Source of the DNA: Acheta domesticus | Taxonomy: Eukaryota > Arthropoda > Insecta > Orthoptera > Gryllidae | Assembly: GCA_031308135.1 (NCBI GenBank) | Contig: JAHLJT010009355.1 | Coordinates: 2,045,217 to 2,109,216 of the forward strand | DNA length: 64,000 bases | Direction: 5' to 3' | Shown: one piece after another, positions 34,478-45,966 of the stretch | How positions within the stretch are numbered: the stretch's first letter is position 1 | Layout of the letters: each line of letters begins with the position of its first letter | Notes under the pieces: model-generated | Told to the model about the DNA's origin: nothing | The model's database searches: none | The model's input: the letters and a program-made list of their open reading frames with translations, nothing else | Program-made: the position numbers and the translations under genes

Positions 34478-35205
34478 TGGGTTAGTTGGTTAGCGGTTCC
34501 GATCGAGTCAACTGCTAAGGGCGTTAGTTCAGTAAGTATATTGCGTGTTTTTAATCGTGGGAGGTTTTGAATCGTGGTGTTGTTCCCCCTCTGGAAGGGA
34601 GTCAGCCCCGATCTTCACAGCGCTATTCGAGTTTTCCCAACCAGGTATCTCCCACTACCGTACAATTGCTGATTCGATGGTGTAACGGTTAGCGTACCGG
34701 ACTGTCATACCCAAGTTCGCGGGTTCAAACCCGATTTTTAAGGGCGAAAAAATCCATCGTACGCCTTCCTTCGGAGGGGAAGCAAAGCCGGCTGTCCCAT
34801 GTTAGTAGATTTACTTGCATGTAAAAGATCCTCAAGCCTAAATGACGCCTCTGAGCTAAATTCAAATCGCCTGTTTCGTCGCCCGAGATAATACCTTCTT
34901 TCTCCGCTAGTTGGTGAAAGGACCGTAGTGAAATTTGCGTGGTCAGACGGAAGAGCGGGCCTGATGGCCCGAGTCTCACCACGTAAAATAAGGCATTAAC
35001 TAACTAACCACCAGAGCACCGCTCTAGCTAGAGCAAGCCCTAAGCCACCGACTGCTCTTCCAGTATGTGTGGTGTAAGGAAGGGGTGAGCATAGGACAAG
35101 GACAAGGAAGAGGAAGCAATGATCGCGCGCGGTCCGTGGCCCGTTTGTTAGGGTACTGCTATGGGTTTCACCTGATGCCGAGTCGCGAGAGGGCCGAGTT
35201 GGTTA
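34478..35205 (-). mobile_element. Family B copy interrupted by SINE A
   Basis: The 3' part of B lies at 34478-34674 (GGTTAGCGGTTCC, AGTCAACTGCTAAGGGCG, CCAGGTATCTCCCAC) and the middle part at 35009-35205 (AGTATGTGTGGTGTAAG, GCGCGCGGTCCGTGGCCC, ATGGGTTTCACC). The two pieces join smoothly if the SINE at 34675-35008 is removed. The tRNA-like head is absent. Confidence 0.78.
34675..35008 (+). mobile_element. SINE A copy 4, best preserved
   Basis: Head GATGGTGTAACGGTTAGCG; then GGACTGTCATACCC, where GTC sits at the position of a tRNA-Asp anticodon; box B GGGTTCAAACCCG; body GGAGGGGAAGCAAAGCCGG; 3' stem-loop GCGGGCCTGATGGCCCG and tail CCACGTAAAATAAGGC(ATTAACT)n. The internal promoter boxes for RNA polymerase III are both recognisable. 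It is nested in a family B copy. Confidence 0.92.
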
Positions 35206-35384
35206 TTCGTTGGCGCCGCCGCAAGGCGCGCGTAGAGAGGGGAGCTGAAGGTGCAAAGCTCCGAGAGACGCCTCACAGCGAGGACCTGCTTAGGAAATAT
35301 AATTATGTTAATAAACTGTTGTATATAGCTAACTCGTGTCTGTGTTCTTGTGGTCTACATCCCTATCCACAACGTCACACAATG

Positions 35385-35558
35385 CCGATCCGCGGTGGCT
35401 GAGGCAGCAGTGTGGTAGCAACCTCGGACCGAGGGGTCGCGGGTTAGAGTCCAGGCTCGGGCGTGATGCTCGTCCTTTTACCCTCTATCATCATGTTACA
35501 TCCAATAGTGATCGCTAATGACCTAGTAGTTGAAGCGACCTTAAATAACAAAAAAAGG
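35385..35558 (+). mobile_element. SINE C copy 1 with 9-bp target duplication
   Basis: A class II tRNA-like head (GGTGGCTGAGGCAGC, then box B-like GCGGGTTAGAGTCC) is followed by a short body and the tail CTAATGACCTAGTAGTTG, GCGACCTTAAATAAC and an A run. CACACAATG flanks it on both sides (35376-35384 and 35559-35567), a perfect target duplication showing insertion by target-primed reverse transcription. Confidence 0.9.
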
Positions 35559-35589
35559 CACACAATGTGGTTAACGTCAAAAATCGTGA

Positions 35590-36300
35590 GTGGAACCCCA
35601 GGACCTGCTGGTCAGAGGCGCTGCAGTGACGTCAGTTGGTGCCCCGAGCACCTTAAGCCGCTGAAACACCCACTCCACCCCGCCCGCCACCGCCAGCTCC
35701 TCACCGCCCCCCGCCTGCCAAGCCACCCCGCCTCCACTCCGCCCCGCTCTCCCGCCCCGCCCCGCCCCGCCCCGCCCCACCCGGCCCTGCCCGCCCTGCC
35801 ATCCCCACACGCCCCGCTCGCCACCCGCCGGCCGCCCCTCCCACCCCGTACGCCCGCTCCCACCGCCCCGCTCGCTCCCACCGCCCCGCTCGCTCCCACC
35901 GCCCCGCTCGCTCCCCCCGACCCACCTGCCCGGCCCCGCTCGCTCGCCCCCCCTTCTCACCCCACCCGCCCTGCTCACCCCGCTTGCCCCGCCTGCCCCA
36001 TCCTGGCCCGCCCGTCCACGCAGTCCATCCCGCCCCGCCACCCCGCCCGTCCCGCCTCCCGTGGTCGCCCCACGCGATTGTGACGACCAAAGCGCCTCGC
36101 GCCCTTTTGTTTCGCGCCCTCCCGCCGCCTCCTCCGCCGCCGCCCTCAAAGCGGCCGCCCTCCGCCCTCCCGCGCGCCCGCAATCCGCCGCAATATCGCG
36201 GCTCGCGGGCTCATTCCGCGGAAGGCCTCGGCACCGCCGCACCGAACGCGCCACTAAGAGAGGGCAGGAAAAGAATTTTGAGGTGAGGCACCTTTCATTC
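35590..36300. other. C-rich island
   Basis: C-rich on the plus strand from 35640 to 36060, with (CGCCC)n and the unit CCCACCGCCCCGCTCGCT. The right part (36060-36290) is GC-rich and non-repetitive. Frames up to 258 codons are composition artefacts. Confidence 0.75.
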
Positions 36301-36353
36301 AGACACTTTATTAAAAGTGTTTGGGGGAATGAAATAAAGCGACGTAAACGCAA

Positions 36354-36973
36354 CTAGCGTACCCGTGCGACAACTCTCGAATGCCACACCCCACCCTCTT
36401 CCTTATTTTTTACTTCCATATTAAGCCTGTGATATATATTTTTCTTCAGGTCCCTCTTATCCTCCGTCGCTTGTTTTGTGCGTCAACTTGTAATTGATAA
36501 ACAATATCAATACTAACTGTTCTCATTTAATTTTATTATTGATCAAAGAGTGCAATTCAATCGCACAGAATATCAAGTAATTAATAATTTCACATACAGT
36601 TTCAGATTCTACAGGCTGTGAACAGAATAATAAAGAAAGCTGCAAAAATGCAATATAATGGTCAAAAAGACCTCTTCCTGTAGATTACAGTGTGTGGAAC
36701 GTTTCTTTTGAGGCTTTTGACTTCTAAATTGTAGTTGTTAAGGCCCTAGAACGCTTCGTTTAGAAGTTATTTAAAGATATACATTCAAACTTCCTCACAT
36801 GCGTTGCGGGTTGCATTTTACATGATGCGTTTATTTAACAAATCCTTCATATTTTTTAAAGTCAAAGTGCAGTTCGTCATGTCTCCGTGAAGTTCTCTTT
36901 CTTTAGAGACTTCATTTACAAAGATTGGTTGCGTGTGAAAGACACAAAGGCACTGAAATAACGTAGGAAACGA
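36354..36973 (-). mobile_element. Helitron-like element copy 4
   Basis: Minus-strand 3' end GGGTACGCTAG|T at 36354; 5' end TCGTTTCC at 36973 (preceded here by T, not A). 620 bp, collinear with the other copies. Confidence 0.72.
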
Positions 36974-36989
36974 ATTGCTCCACCTTTTT

Positions 36990-37290
36990 GCGCTGTTGCA
37001 TTTGAGCCGTTGAGAGCGAAAGAGGTGTAAGTCAAATTTTGGAAGATTTGAGTTAGATGCACTGGTAGATGGTTTGAATATTGTTCCATCACGGGCTAAA
37101 ATGGTATGAGTTAAACTGTAATATTTCTTAGCTAGAGGCCTGAAAGGCGTTCCTTAACACGTTCATAAAACTTAAGGTCATTTTTTTCTAAACGTTATAG
37201 TTTTACAGTGTTTTTCGTCTACTCATCATTTTTCGGAAAGTATATTTTTTAACCTGCACCACGTTTGCTCTCAACGGCTCACTTGAACGC
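36990..37290. mobile_element. MITE family G copy 1
   Basis: Left end GCATTTGAGCCGTTGAGAGC and right end GCTCTCAACGGCTCACTTG form an inverted pair. The interior shares TTTTTCGGAAA and TATAGTTTTACAGTG with the copy at 60082, which lies in the opposite internal orientation. It sits 17 bp from the Helitron-like element. Confidence 0.65.
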
Positions 37291-37619
37291 GTCAGAGGCA
37301 GACATGAGCACAATTTCCAGTTTTTCAAGTTGTCCCAGCCACGATTCTCATTGTGCAACTCTCTCCGTTGAGTGTTACGATTCCACTTTCCCTCCGTGTG
37401 GCAGGCCCAAACCGTTGATTGTCTTCACTTTCCATTAATCTCCGTGTTAGCCGAACATTAAACGAGATGTATCTCAGACCGTGTGACCGTCGCTTATGAT
37501 TATCTCTCACTTAGCCCTTCAGTTGTATAAAATACTAGCTTAAGTACCATACGTTGCGAGGGGACATTCCAATTATAATCTATTACGCAAGAAAATTAAT
37601 AAATTCTATTTGTAGCGTG
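37291..37619. other. Spacer, nothing recognised
   Basis: No supported feature. Confidence 0.4.
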
Positions 37620-38660
37620 TTCACACCCTTGCCTGGCCTGTCTCGCTGTGGTCCGCCTTGCTCCGTTCCCCTCCTCCGTCCCAACCTCACAGCTCCACCT
37701 CGCTCATACATCTAGCTCGCACGCCTTACCCGAACTACCTATCCTGCCTTGCCCCGCCCTGTCGCCTTGCCCCAACGAGTCCCACCCTCCCTTCCCCGCC
37801 CTCCCATTCCCTCCCCGCCCTCCCCAACCAACCTCTCTTTGCCCCTACCCAGCCACCCTCAGCCAGCCCACCTCTCCCCGCCCCACCCAGCCATCCCCTC
37901 CCCGTCCCTCCCAGCATGCTCATCTTCGCCTCTCGCAGCTATCCCCGCCCAATACGCCCTCCCTCGCCCTTCCCTCCCCGCCAGCCCCTTCCCAAGCATC
38001 CTCTCCCCAACCCCGCCCCTCCGAACGCGCCCCGCCCAGCTCCTCTCTCCCCCGCCATTGCGCACCCTGTCACGCCCTGCTAGCCATCCCCTCTCAAGCC
38101 CCGCCCTTCCCAGCCTCTCCCTCCCTCCCCACCCCGCCAGCCCCCTCCCAAGCATCCTCTCCCCTACCCCGCCCCTCCGAGCGCGCCCCGCCCAGCTTCT
38201 CCCTCCCCCGCCATTGCGCACCCTGTCACGCCCCTGCTAGCCATCCCCTTCCAAGCCCCGCCCTTCCCAGCCTCTCCCTCCCTCGCCCTTCCCCGCCTTG
38301 TCCTGCCCTGCCTCCCCCCCCGCGCTCTCCCCGCCCGGTACCGCCATCATTATACCTTGGCCTATGTAATTTCTCATGACTTCTCTCTCTCTTTCGTTCT
38401 CCTTCGTCTCTACCTTCCTCCCACAGGCGCTAGTTTCTTTCCGAAAGTACTGCGTTTCCTCACGGGCTCCTCCTCCACTTCCCGCGGGGCCGCCACGGGG
38501 CGCTCGCCGCGCAGGCCTCTGGTGCGGCTCGCAGCTTTCAATTGTTTCGTGGGCTCACCCCCTCCCCTGGACACCGAGCGCCCTTGCGCTGGGAAGTGCA
38601 ATTCCTGCGCCCGCTCTTTGTTACGCGTAAGTCGCGGTGCGGCTGGCGACGCAGTAATGA
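37620..38660. other. C-rich island
   Basis: C-rich on the plus strand to about 38340, then GC-rich and non-repetitive to 38660. Contains a larger tandem duplication (next entry). Frames up to 243 codons in several phases are rejected. Confidence 0.75.
37981..38293. repeat. Tandem duplication, period about 156 bp
   Basis: AGCATCCTCTCCCC recurs at 37997 and 38153; AAGCCCCGCCCTTCCCAG at 38096 and 38253. The two units differ at few positions, so the duplication is younger than the decamer expansion around it. Confidence 0.88.
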
Positions 38661-39335
38661 TCTCTTTGCGAATCACTTGCGGAATTTTGAAGAGTTCAAG
38701 TCCTTCCTAATTTGTTTGCTTTGACAGGGAAAATGAAAAACTATATGAAGTAAAATGCTGTTCCCTGGATGTTTGGGGAAATATGTTAGCTAAAATAGGA
38801 TATTTTATCACACTTGTTCCAGTTTTATCGCCCGTTATGATTGTATAATCCAAAAGATAACGAAGTTAGAAGCAAACCAAAGCATTCATCTGTCCACTTA
38901 CTTAAATGATAGGGGAAGGACGGGGCCACTCTAAGGTTATCTAATTTTTACTTTCCCTTATACGTACGTATATACAAAGTAATATACGTAGTATAGGGAA
39001 AGTTATATAATGCTGCGGAAAATCGATTTAGAGATTTCAACGGAAATACACGTTTTGGGGTCCCCTGATACCGAAAAAGTTATTTGCAAAACGTCCGTTC
39101 GTCGACAGCACTGTAAGACACTATAGTGGCGTGAGGAGGGTCAACATTTTCGCCTCTTAACGCTGTGATATTGATGAAAATAATCTAGCACGAAAAACAA
39201 AAAAGTCGACCGAAAACGTACCTGTCCTATAAAGGTAAAGGAAATGATAACTCATTCACATTAAGAGAATGAAATTTTAAATGTTTGTATACAAAAGTTG
39301 TTTTTCCACAATTATCTATTAACGAAAACATTTTA
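38661..39335. other. Spacer with a family E repeat
   Basis: Apart from the repeat at 39048-39125 nothing is supported. At 38960-38985 a short inverted repeat (TACGTA..TATACGTA) is present. Confidence 0.4.
39048..39125 (-). repeat. Family E interspersed repeat
   Basis: The minus strand reads GAACGGACGTTTTGC then TTTTTCGGTATCAGGGGACC and CCAAAACGTG, matching 45610-45670. Confidence 0.65.
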
Positions 39336-40036
39336 TCGTCTCTTGTATTATTTCAGTAGTATACCTTTCCGTTTGGGCTCTCACACGCAACCAATCTTTA
39401 TAAATGAGGTCTCTAAAGAAAGAGAATTTCACGTAGACTTGACGAATTGCACTTTGACTGTACAAATATGAAGGATTTGTTTTAAAAAAAACGCATCTAA
39501 ATATTCAAATCAAATGCAACCCGCAACACTTGCCAAATTTTACGTCAAATAACTCCTAAACCACGCATTTTAGGGCATTAAAAACTAATATTTTGAGGCC
39601 GAAGGCCTCACACCGTAATCTTACAGGATGAGATTATCTTGACTATTCTATTACAGAGTTGGTCTGTAGTTCCCCGATCCGGTATTTTCGTACTACTTTA
39701 CTTGGCTTTCTCAACAGTAAAAACCTTTTCTACTATTTTTGTGACTGCCAAGAAAAGCGAAAAGCTAACTCTTTAATTTCTTCAAACGTTGTTTTTAAAG
39801 TAGATGTATAGTAGTAGTAGTAGTAGTATGAATAGTTCCAAGAACATCTCTCTACAATGCTGAATAAACTTTTATTGAAAATTTGTTTCCAACATCAAGT
39901 GCATCAATTGCATTGTTATTTTGTTTGATATTTTGTAAGTAATTAGTAGTTCCTCTCCATCTTTATGGAAAGAATAGACAAATGGATTGGGAAAGGGTGG
40001 GGTTTAACATGCGAGAACAGAGCGAGGGTACGCTAG
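39336..40036 (+). mobile_element. Helitron-like element copy 5
   Basis: 5' end A|TCGTCTC at 39336, 3' end GAGGGTACGCTAG|T at 40036. The order of landmarks is the reverse complement of the other four copies. About 100 bp longer than they are, because of extra sequence near 39660-39900 with a short (TAG)n. Confidence 0.75.
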
Positions 40037-40066
40037 TAAAGAAAAATAACGTTTGTTATTAAGTTT

Positions 40067-40345
40067 TCACATAAATATCCACCCGTCCTCTTTCTCGACA
40101 CCAGCACACAGTTCCTGAGCCCACAATCCACATTCTGGACACTTGAGCTATTGCTCGTTGGAAGTTGAAACTGAAAATTTTTCACAATGTAAACATTACG
40201 CGTCATCATCATAGGTGTTTTCAAACAGTTTTCTTTTAGCAGTTTTGACCCGGGGCTTCTTAGCTGTTTTCTTTGGATTTTTATGAATATTGTAAACCTT
40301 TTTTCCTTCGGCTATTGTGCGTTTCATAGCTTTTATATTTTATTT
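40067..40345 (-). pseudogene. pogo/Tigger-like transposase C-terminal zinc-finger remnant
   Basis: On the minus strand a frame reads a Lys-rich linker (KNPKKTAKKPRVKTAKRK), an acidic stretch, then CLHC, LKCPECGLW, ELCAGVE and GWIF. This is the PHD-like Cys-rich tail found at the C-terminus of many insect pogo/Tigger-type transposases, where the pattern is C..C ... W..C..C..W.H..C.G. Two stops lie inside (before CLHC and in place of the first Trp), and the His of W.H is Gln here, so a zinc ligand is lost. The catalytic DDE part is absent. It begins 30 bp after the Helitron-like element. Confidence 0.6.
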
Positions 40346-41391
40346 TGCTTCCTTATCAGCTTGTGGCGCAAACGGCCACATTGGCTACCTACTGGCCGTT
40401 GTGTCCGCCCAAACGCCATTGGCAAAACTATGCTGTCAGTTGTCAAGAACGACGTCGAGCCACTTCTCAATACTGAAATTTTCAACCTAGTTACCAATCT
40501 TTTACTCCGGGTGTGCCTACAATAGGCAGACCCACGCCAGTGCCCGCAACGTATCTCTCAGGTATAGCTGCATCTTTTTGTGAATGCGAATGATCTGGGG
40601 CTTTATTTATTGGAATACGTATTTTATTTAGTTTGTACACGTCCCGTCATCCAACTGTTTATTTATTTAAAAAATACAATTATTTGTTTGATTAAAAGAA
40701 TTCTATTCCCCACAAATATTGAATTACCAAATACAAATTACTTCCTATTCCATTAAGAATGTCAGAAAATGTCTTTCTCTTCAAAATGGATTCATCTTTG
40801 TATTTGTTTTCATGACTTTGCTAATATATTCTTGTCATTTCTCTTCAGCGTTTTACTTGTAAGTTGTATTTGATATAATAATGACGTTAAAATTACTTCA
40901 AAACATTTATTTTATACAGATGATTATAACAGTACCTCATTCATTTTCTATTCATTATTCCACTGCTCGTATTTGCTTGCTCTTTGCCGTTAAAAAAGTG
41001 CTGGAAAAGCATCTTCAAAAGACAACAGGTGGCAAGGTGACTTGTCGTTTTCTTGCAATTCTCCCTACACAATCAACTTAGTTTTCTCTTGTTGCTCCCG
41101 GAAGATACTTAAAAGAATAACGAAGAACAGAAGAGTGAAACAGATTCTGCAGAGCTAAGATATAAGCAACAGTTTTACATACTATAAAAAGATTGTAAGT
41201 CTGTTTACGGGTGAATAATTCACCATTGAAACACTGCAATTGGCTTACAATTCAAGAAATATGTTCTGTTCAAGAAATCTGTTCATAACGAAGATGTGAC
41301 ATTTTTCAATTCTCCATAGCTTATATCTTGGATTTTTTTCCAAATTACATGCAACATGAGTTTTTGGGACAGTATTTAGTGGTGGAAGTCA
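40346..41391. other. AT-rich spacer, nothing recognised
   Basis: No supported feature. Confidence 0.4.
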
Positions 41392-41395
41392 TTAA

Positions 41396-41971
41396 CCGGC
41401 AACGGATAGGTGAAAAAATGTAGCACGAGCGCCTGGGTTGGGTCTGAGAGACCCGGGTTCAAAAACAATTACATGCCAAATATTTTGTTTATGTTGCTGT
41501 ACTTTATAAAAGAAAGTGATATTGTTAATACATTATGTATTCATTATTTTTATCAAACAATATTTGGTAAATTTAAGGAGGAGCGCAAGGAGGCCTCCGT
41601 AAAACAATCTTCTTATCACTGGAAAGGTTTACTCATTTCTGACATCACAGTTCAATTTGACTTTGGTTCCATGTAATATCCAAAAATAACAAAATTATCC
41701 ATGTTACAATAATAAATAATTCTAATATGAATTCGTACCTACACGATTACATATACACCAACGGATGGGTTGGGTCCGAGAGACCCAATCACGAAACAAA
41801 TTACGTATATAATTACGTTTACAACCTATACGGCAATAACTATCACTAAACGATTCATTTGCAAAAAAGAAAGGCAGAGAGACGAACAGGCTTCTCGTGT
41901 TATTTGTATGTGATTGGCTGAAGTTTTTGTTACGTCGTGAGTCTCACAGACCCAACCCATCCGTTGCCGGC
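41396..41971. mobile_element. piggyBac-like MITE with TTAA flanks (1)
   Basis: TTAA at 41392-41395 and 41972-41975 flank ends CCGGCAACGGAT (left) and ATCCGTTGCCGGC (right). Subterminal palindromes GGGTCTGAGAGACCC (41440-41454) and GAGTCTCACAGACCC (about 41939-41953) follow the ends. An internal third copy (CAACGGATGGGTTGGGTCCG, 41759-41778, with AGAGACCC after it) suggests a composite history. No transposase. Confidence 0.75.
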
Positions 41972-42153
41972 TTAATGTGCCCAGAAAACGGGTTCTGTGC
42001 AAACGGAAATGCTGCTTTTGCGCCGCCAAACATCAATGTACGACGGGAAACATTCACCGGAATGTGCAGGGTCACCACTTGTGCCTGGTACCAGGCTACA
42101 TAAGAAGCTTTTTTTTGTAACAAAAAAAGCAGTATTATAAACATTTTTTTAGT

Positions 42154-42367
42154 CGGCCCCGTGGCAGAGATCGCTAAGACAGCAGTGCCGTAGTGTTCGC
42201 AGACCGAGGGTCGCGGGTTCGAGCCCCGCCTCGGGCATGATTGTATGTGTTCGTCCTTTCATTTCCCTATCATCACCATTTCGTTTCATCCGCACACCAT
42301 AACGTTAAATCCAATAGTGGTCGCTAATGACCTAGTAGTTGATGCGACCTTAAATAACGAAAAAAAC
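42154..42367 (+). mobile_element. SINE C copy 2, intact head
   Basis: The head reads GTCGGCCCCGTGGCAGAG ... GCAGACCGAGGGTCGCGGG, with box B GGGTTCGAGCCCC, then CCTCGGGCATGATTGTATG. The tail is AGTGGTCGCTAATGACC, TAGTAGTTGATGCGACC and TTAAATAACG(A)n. Class II (Leu/Ser-type) tRNA ancestry is likely from the long variable region. Confidence 0.88.
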
Positions 42368-42584
42368 TATATTTCACTGTAAATTTATTTCTGATTTTAA
42401 TTGTCTCTTATAATTCAGTAATTAAAAAGGAATTAAATAAATCCGAGTCTATGTGAAATTGAAAAGTATTGAGAGTATTCAGTGTACAGAATAAAAAATG
42501 TCAAAATACTTTTCCCAGTGCCTCATCAAATGCATGTATTATAAAAATAAAATGCACATATATAAGGGAAAACTAAGGCAATAA

Positions 42585-43470
42585 CCTATCAGCATGAATG
42601 TACATATACGTAAATGATCTGCCCTCGTCTATTAAAAATGGAAGAACAGTTCTGTTTGACGATGACACAAGTGTTCTTTGCAAAAAGAAGCAATAAATAT
42701 TTCAGAAGTTTCAAATTGGTTTCCTAATAACAAATTTATAGCTAACGAAGGAAAAACTATTTCAATGCATTTTTCCATCTCAAGTCGGTAATCACAGTTC
42801 CATTGAAAATGAACAATATGCAATTAGCAGATGTTGAAGTAACAAAATTTCTAGGTTTCTCAATTCAGTCAAACCTCAAATGGAATGTACATATAATAGA
42901 ATTACACTAATTTAAGTTTATCACGTTACGCATTCAGAATTATTTCAAATTCTGTCAGCTTTCATGCAGCTCGTTGCGTGTATTTTACAAATGTACATTC
43001 CCGCCAGAGATATGGCATAATATTCTGGGGAATCTCATCCTGTAGTACCCAGACTTTTAGATTGCAAAATACAATTATTCGAATAATGAAACAAATGCTA
43101 TCCACGTTATTCCTGCAAGCCCCTTTTCACTAACCTTGGAATCTTACCATTGCCTTGCGTATTTTTCTATGAATCTGTAATCTTTGTCAAAACTGACTTA
43201 CTTAACGGTGGGAACAAATTTTCATACAATAATGATATTTATAATTACAACACATGTCGTAAAAATCACGTTCATCAAGTGTCAGTATTAACAGCTCTCT
43301 ACACGAAATTTTAACATGTACGCTGCTTTACAACGCATTGCCAGATGACATTAAACAATTAAAGTCGGTACACAAATTTAAGTTAAAAGTAAAATCTTTT
43401 CTACTGCATAACTGTTTCTATACGATTAGAGACTGTACTGACCATCAAAAAGAAAAATAATGTTCATTTT
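42585..43470 (+). pseudogene. CR1/L2-like LINE remnant (reverse transcriptase to C-terminus)
   Basis: Frames on the plus strand give INDLPS then GRTVLFDDDTSVL (the LINE '.NDLP...vlFADDtsvl' block holding the catalytic Asp pair; Ala is Asp here), then NKFLGFS-like and YGIIFWG blocks, and finally LYNALPDDIKQLKSVHKF with LKVKSFLLHNCFYTI near 43325-43430, the typical C-terminal tail of CR1/L2-type LINEs. The blocks are in the right order over about 850 bp but in different frames, with many stops. Inactive and old. Confidence 0.68.
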
Positions 43471-45589
43471 AACAAAGCAATGATATATAGTGAATTAGTT
43501 TACATTTGTATTGTAACGCTTAAAAATTTAATACGCCTGTAACAAGTAATGTACTTCAGCTTCCGGGTCAATGACCCCTATTTCGATCAGGTTTTTGTCC
43601 AGTTTCCCTGATCCACTGAGCAAATGCTGAGATGGCCCCTTGTTTTGCTTCTAAATGTAGCTTCACTATGCGCACGTTTTGTTGAGCAGTCCTTTTGCTT
43701 TTAGTGGTAGGAGTACAGCTGAGGTTAAGTTACTATTTTGTTAGCAATGCAGAAAAATCAAATCAGCATTTCATTTACCGTTGAAATTGATTTTCTATAA
43801 CTCGGGAAAGAAATATGTAGTTTTGCAACTGTTGCAAATCACGCTCTTTTTTAAATTTTATTATTATATCTTTTTTATATTTTATTCGTTTTTCAACCAT
43901 CAAATTTATATTTAAAATACTGGGAAATGATTGTGAAACTTAAGAAAACGTGAGCAAATAATCTTCTCCCCTATACGTCATGTACAGTTTTCACTGTTCT
44001 TTGACAAAAAAATAAATAAATGTGCGCGCGCCGAAAAAATCGGTACGCGACAAAATGGTGAGAGTTTTTCTTATTTGAAACTACCACAGTTCTTCTCAGA
44101 AAATAAACAGGAAATACGATTCGTTCCAATTTGCATGACTTTAAAAGTGTTTAATATTTCGAAACATAAACCTTCATTGCCATAATTCAAAGACGTCAGG
44201 AGCATCACTAAAACGCACCATCTGTAACACTTCCGACTACAGTACGCTCTACATTTATTTCCCCCATACTACTGCAACTTACCTTATATTTGCTATTCAA
44301 CCTCTCATAAACCCGTCACTAAGCATGAGTTAAATTACTGTCAATGTATTATTTAAGGCTCATGGCCATATATAAATTATAACAGTTTTATTTCAATTTA
44401 ATTGTTTGTTTGAGATATTCATTTGATTGCTTCTAGAAGCAATTAAGTCTGATAAAGTAGGTGATTTATGGGAAAGACTTTTATTGTGTTAAATGTTAAA
44501 ACAAATAGATGATTTCGCTTTGTAGAAATCTGTAGCAATAAAGAGTAATTCCTGTAAAAACTGAGTAATGTTTATGAATATAATTAGATATTATATTGAA
44601 TTATTGTATTTTTCTATCCATTTTCATTTTGTTACTAGAGGTCTTAAAAATGCAAATTTGCAAAATTTGCAAATTGCCCTTACGAATTCGTGGTCATTTT
44701 TGCTTGTTGCAACCCATTGTTGTAACGCCGCATTGATATCAGAAGACGATAATGACCGCCGCCAATCGTTCGCGTTAATATAAACTGAATTTTGTTTGTG
44801 GCAAAAATAAGAATACCGCATACTTGGTATACTTATGTAGAAGTGAATACACTGAATTCAGTGGAAAAGAGCTGTTTTTGTATAAAAATTTGAATTAAAA
44901 ATTATCATTGAATTAAAAATTATCATTAATTGTTTAAGAATTTTTCAAATGGTAGTTGAAGTGTACGTCAGAAATTGTCATATTATTATTATATCACATA
45001 CCCATTAACAATATTGCAGGTAAGCACGTGATGTTGTAGAAAAACTAGTTTTCATTACATTAATGCTACACTGGCTGGGTCTCTTTCAAGTGGTTTAAAG
45101 GCAACCTCATATACGTAAGAAAACTAAAGTGTGTATTAAGTATTTCCACCTTGAAAACTCTTTCAGAAGTGAAAAATTAAAATTAAATATGTATAGTATT
45201 TTTATGTTTAAAAATGTAATTTTTCTCTCCATCCTTTATAAACCAACAACGTACTTCAAAATGTTCAAAATTAGAACTAGCAGCAGATGGAAATTCAAAT
45301 AAGTGTCGACTCATTTCTAACGGTTGTCAAACAGAATAACCCCACAAAAAAATACAGCTACAAGAACTCCACGAACACACAAACAATGCTGTAGTTATGT
45401 TTGAAAAATTGCACTTTACTCCAGAAATGAACAAAGGCAAGAAAATGGCAATTTTCGAAAATTCAGAGTTAATCGTGCAAATTGTACTTCAGCCACCTTC
45501 ATAAATGTATTTTACTCCATTCTTACAAGAAATGTACAGAAAAAAGTTGGGGCTCTTCTTGAAAAAATTTCGAAAAGGCGCTACAGTTG
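43471..45589. other. AT-rich spacer with minor repeats
   Basis: Seen: a palindrome GGGTCAATGACCC near 43577, a perfect 18-bp palindrome ATTGCTTCTAGAAGCAAT (44428-44445), and two tandem copies of GAATTAAAAATTATCATT (44891-44926). No gene is supported; a 65-codon minus frame at 44624-44821 looks protein-like but I do not recognise it. Confidence 0.4.
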
Positions 45590-45690
45590 TTCGCGTACAC
45601 CGGGCAGACGGACGGACAGATGATTTGCTTTGAATTGTTTTTTTCGGTATCAGGGACCCACAAAACAGGGATTCTGCCTACACCATGTGT
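45590..45690 (+). repeat. Family E interspersed repeat
   Basis: GGCAGACGGACGGACAGATG, then TTTTTTTCGGTATCAGGGACC and CACAAAACAGGGATTCTGCC. Same order as the minus copy at 39048. Confidence 0.65.
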
Positions 45691-45966
45691 TAGGAGAATA
45701 TTTTACTTGATTTAGCAACTGTATTTATCGCCTTTTTGGTTATCACGGCCTGGCAATGATTTTTTTCTGTCGAAAATTCGCCGTATTTTCGGAAGTATTT
45801 CATGACTTTCCTTATTCTAAGTATATTACTCTGTATGTGCGTATGTATATCGGAAAGTGAAAATATTACTTTGTACATATATGTATATATACACACAATT
45901 TGAGATCTTTTGTAAACATGTAAATAATGCAACATTTTCATAAACTTCACTTATGAACGCTAAACA

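Noticed and set aside
34675..34750. A functional tRNA-Asp gene
   Set aside because: Box A and box B and a GTC at the anticodon position are visible, but the acceptor stem does not close and the sequence continues into the SINE A body shared with three other copies.
35463..36353. 206- and 258-codon frames on opposite strands
   Set aside because: C-rich island artefacts. The left ends run into SINE C sequence.
42154..42240. A functional tRNA-Leu/Ser gene
   Set aside because: The head is tRNA-like, but it continues into the SINE C body and tail shared with two other copies.
44624..44821. A 65-codon minus-strand protein with a DINAAL segment resembling a histone-fold
   Set aside because: The likeness covers only a handful of residues, and no other part of such a domain is recognisable.
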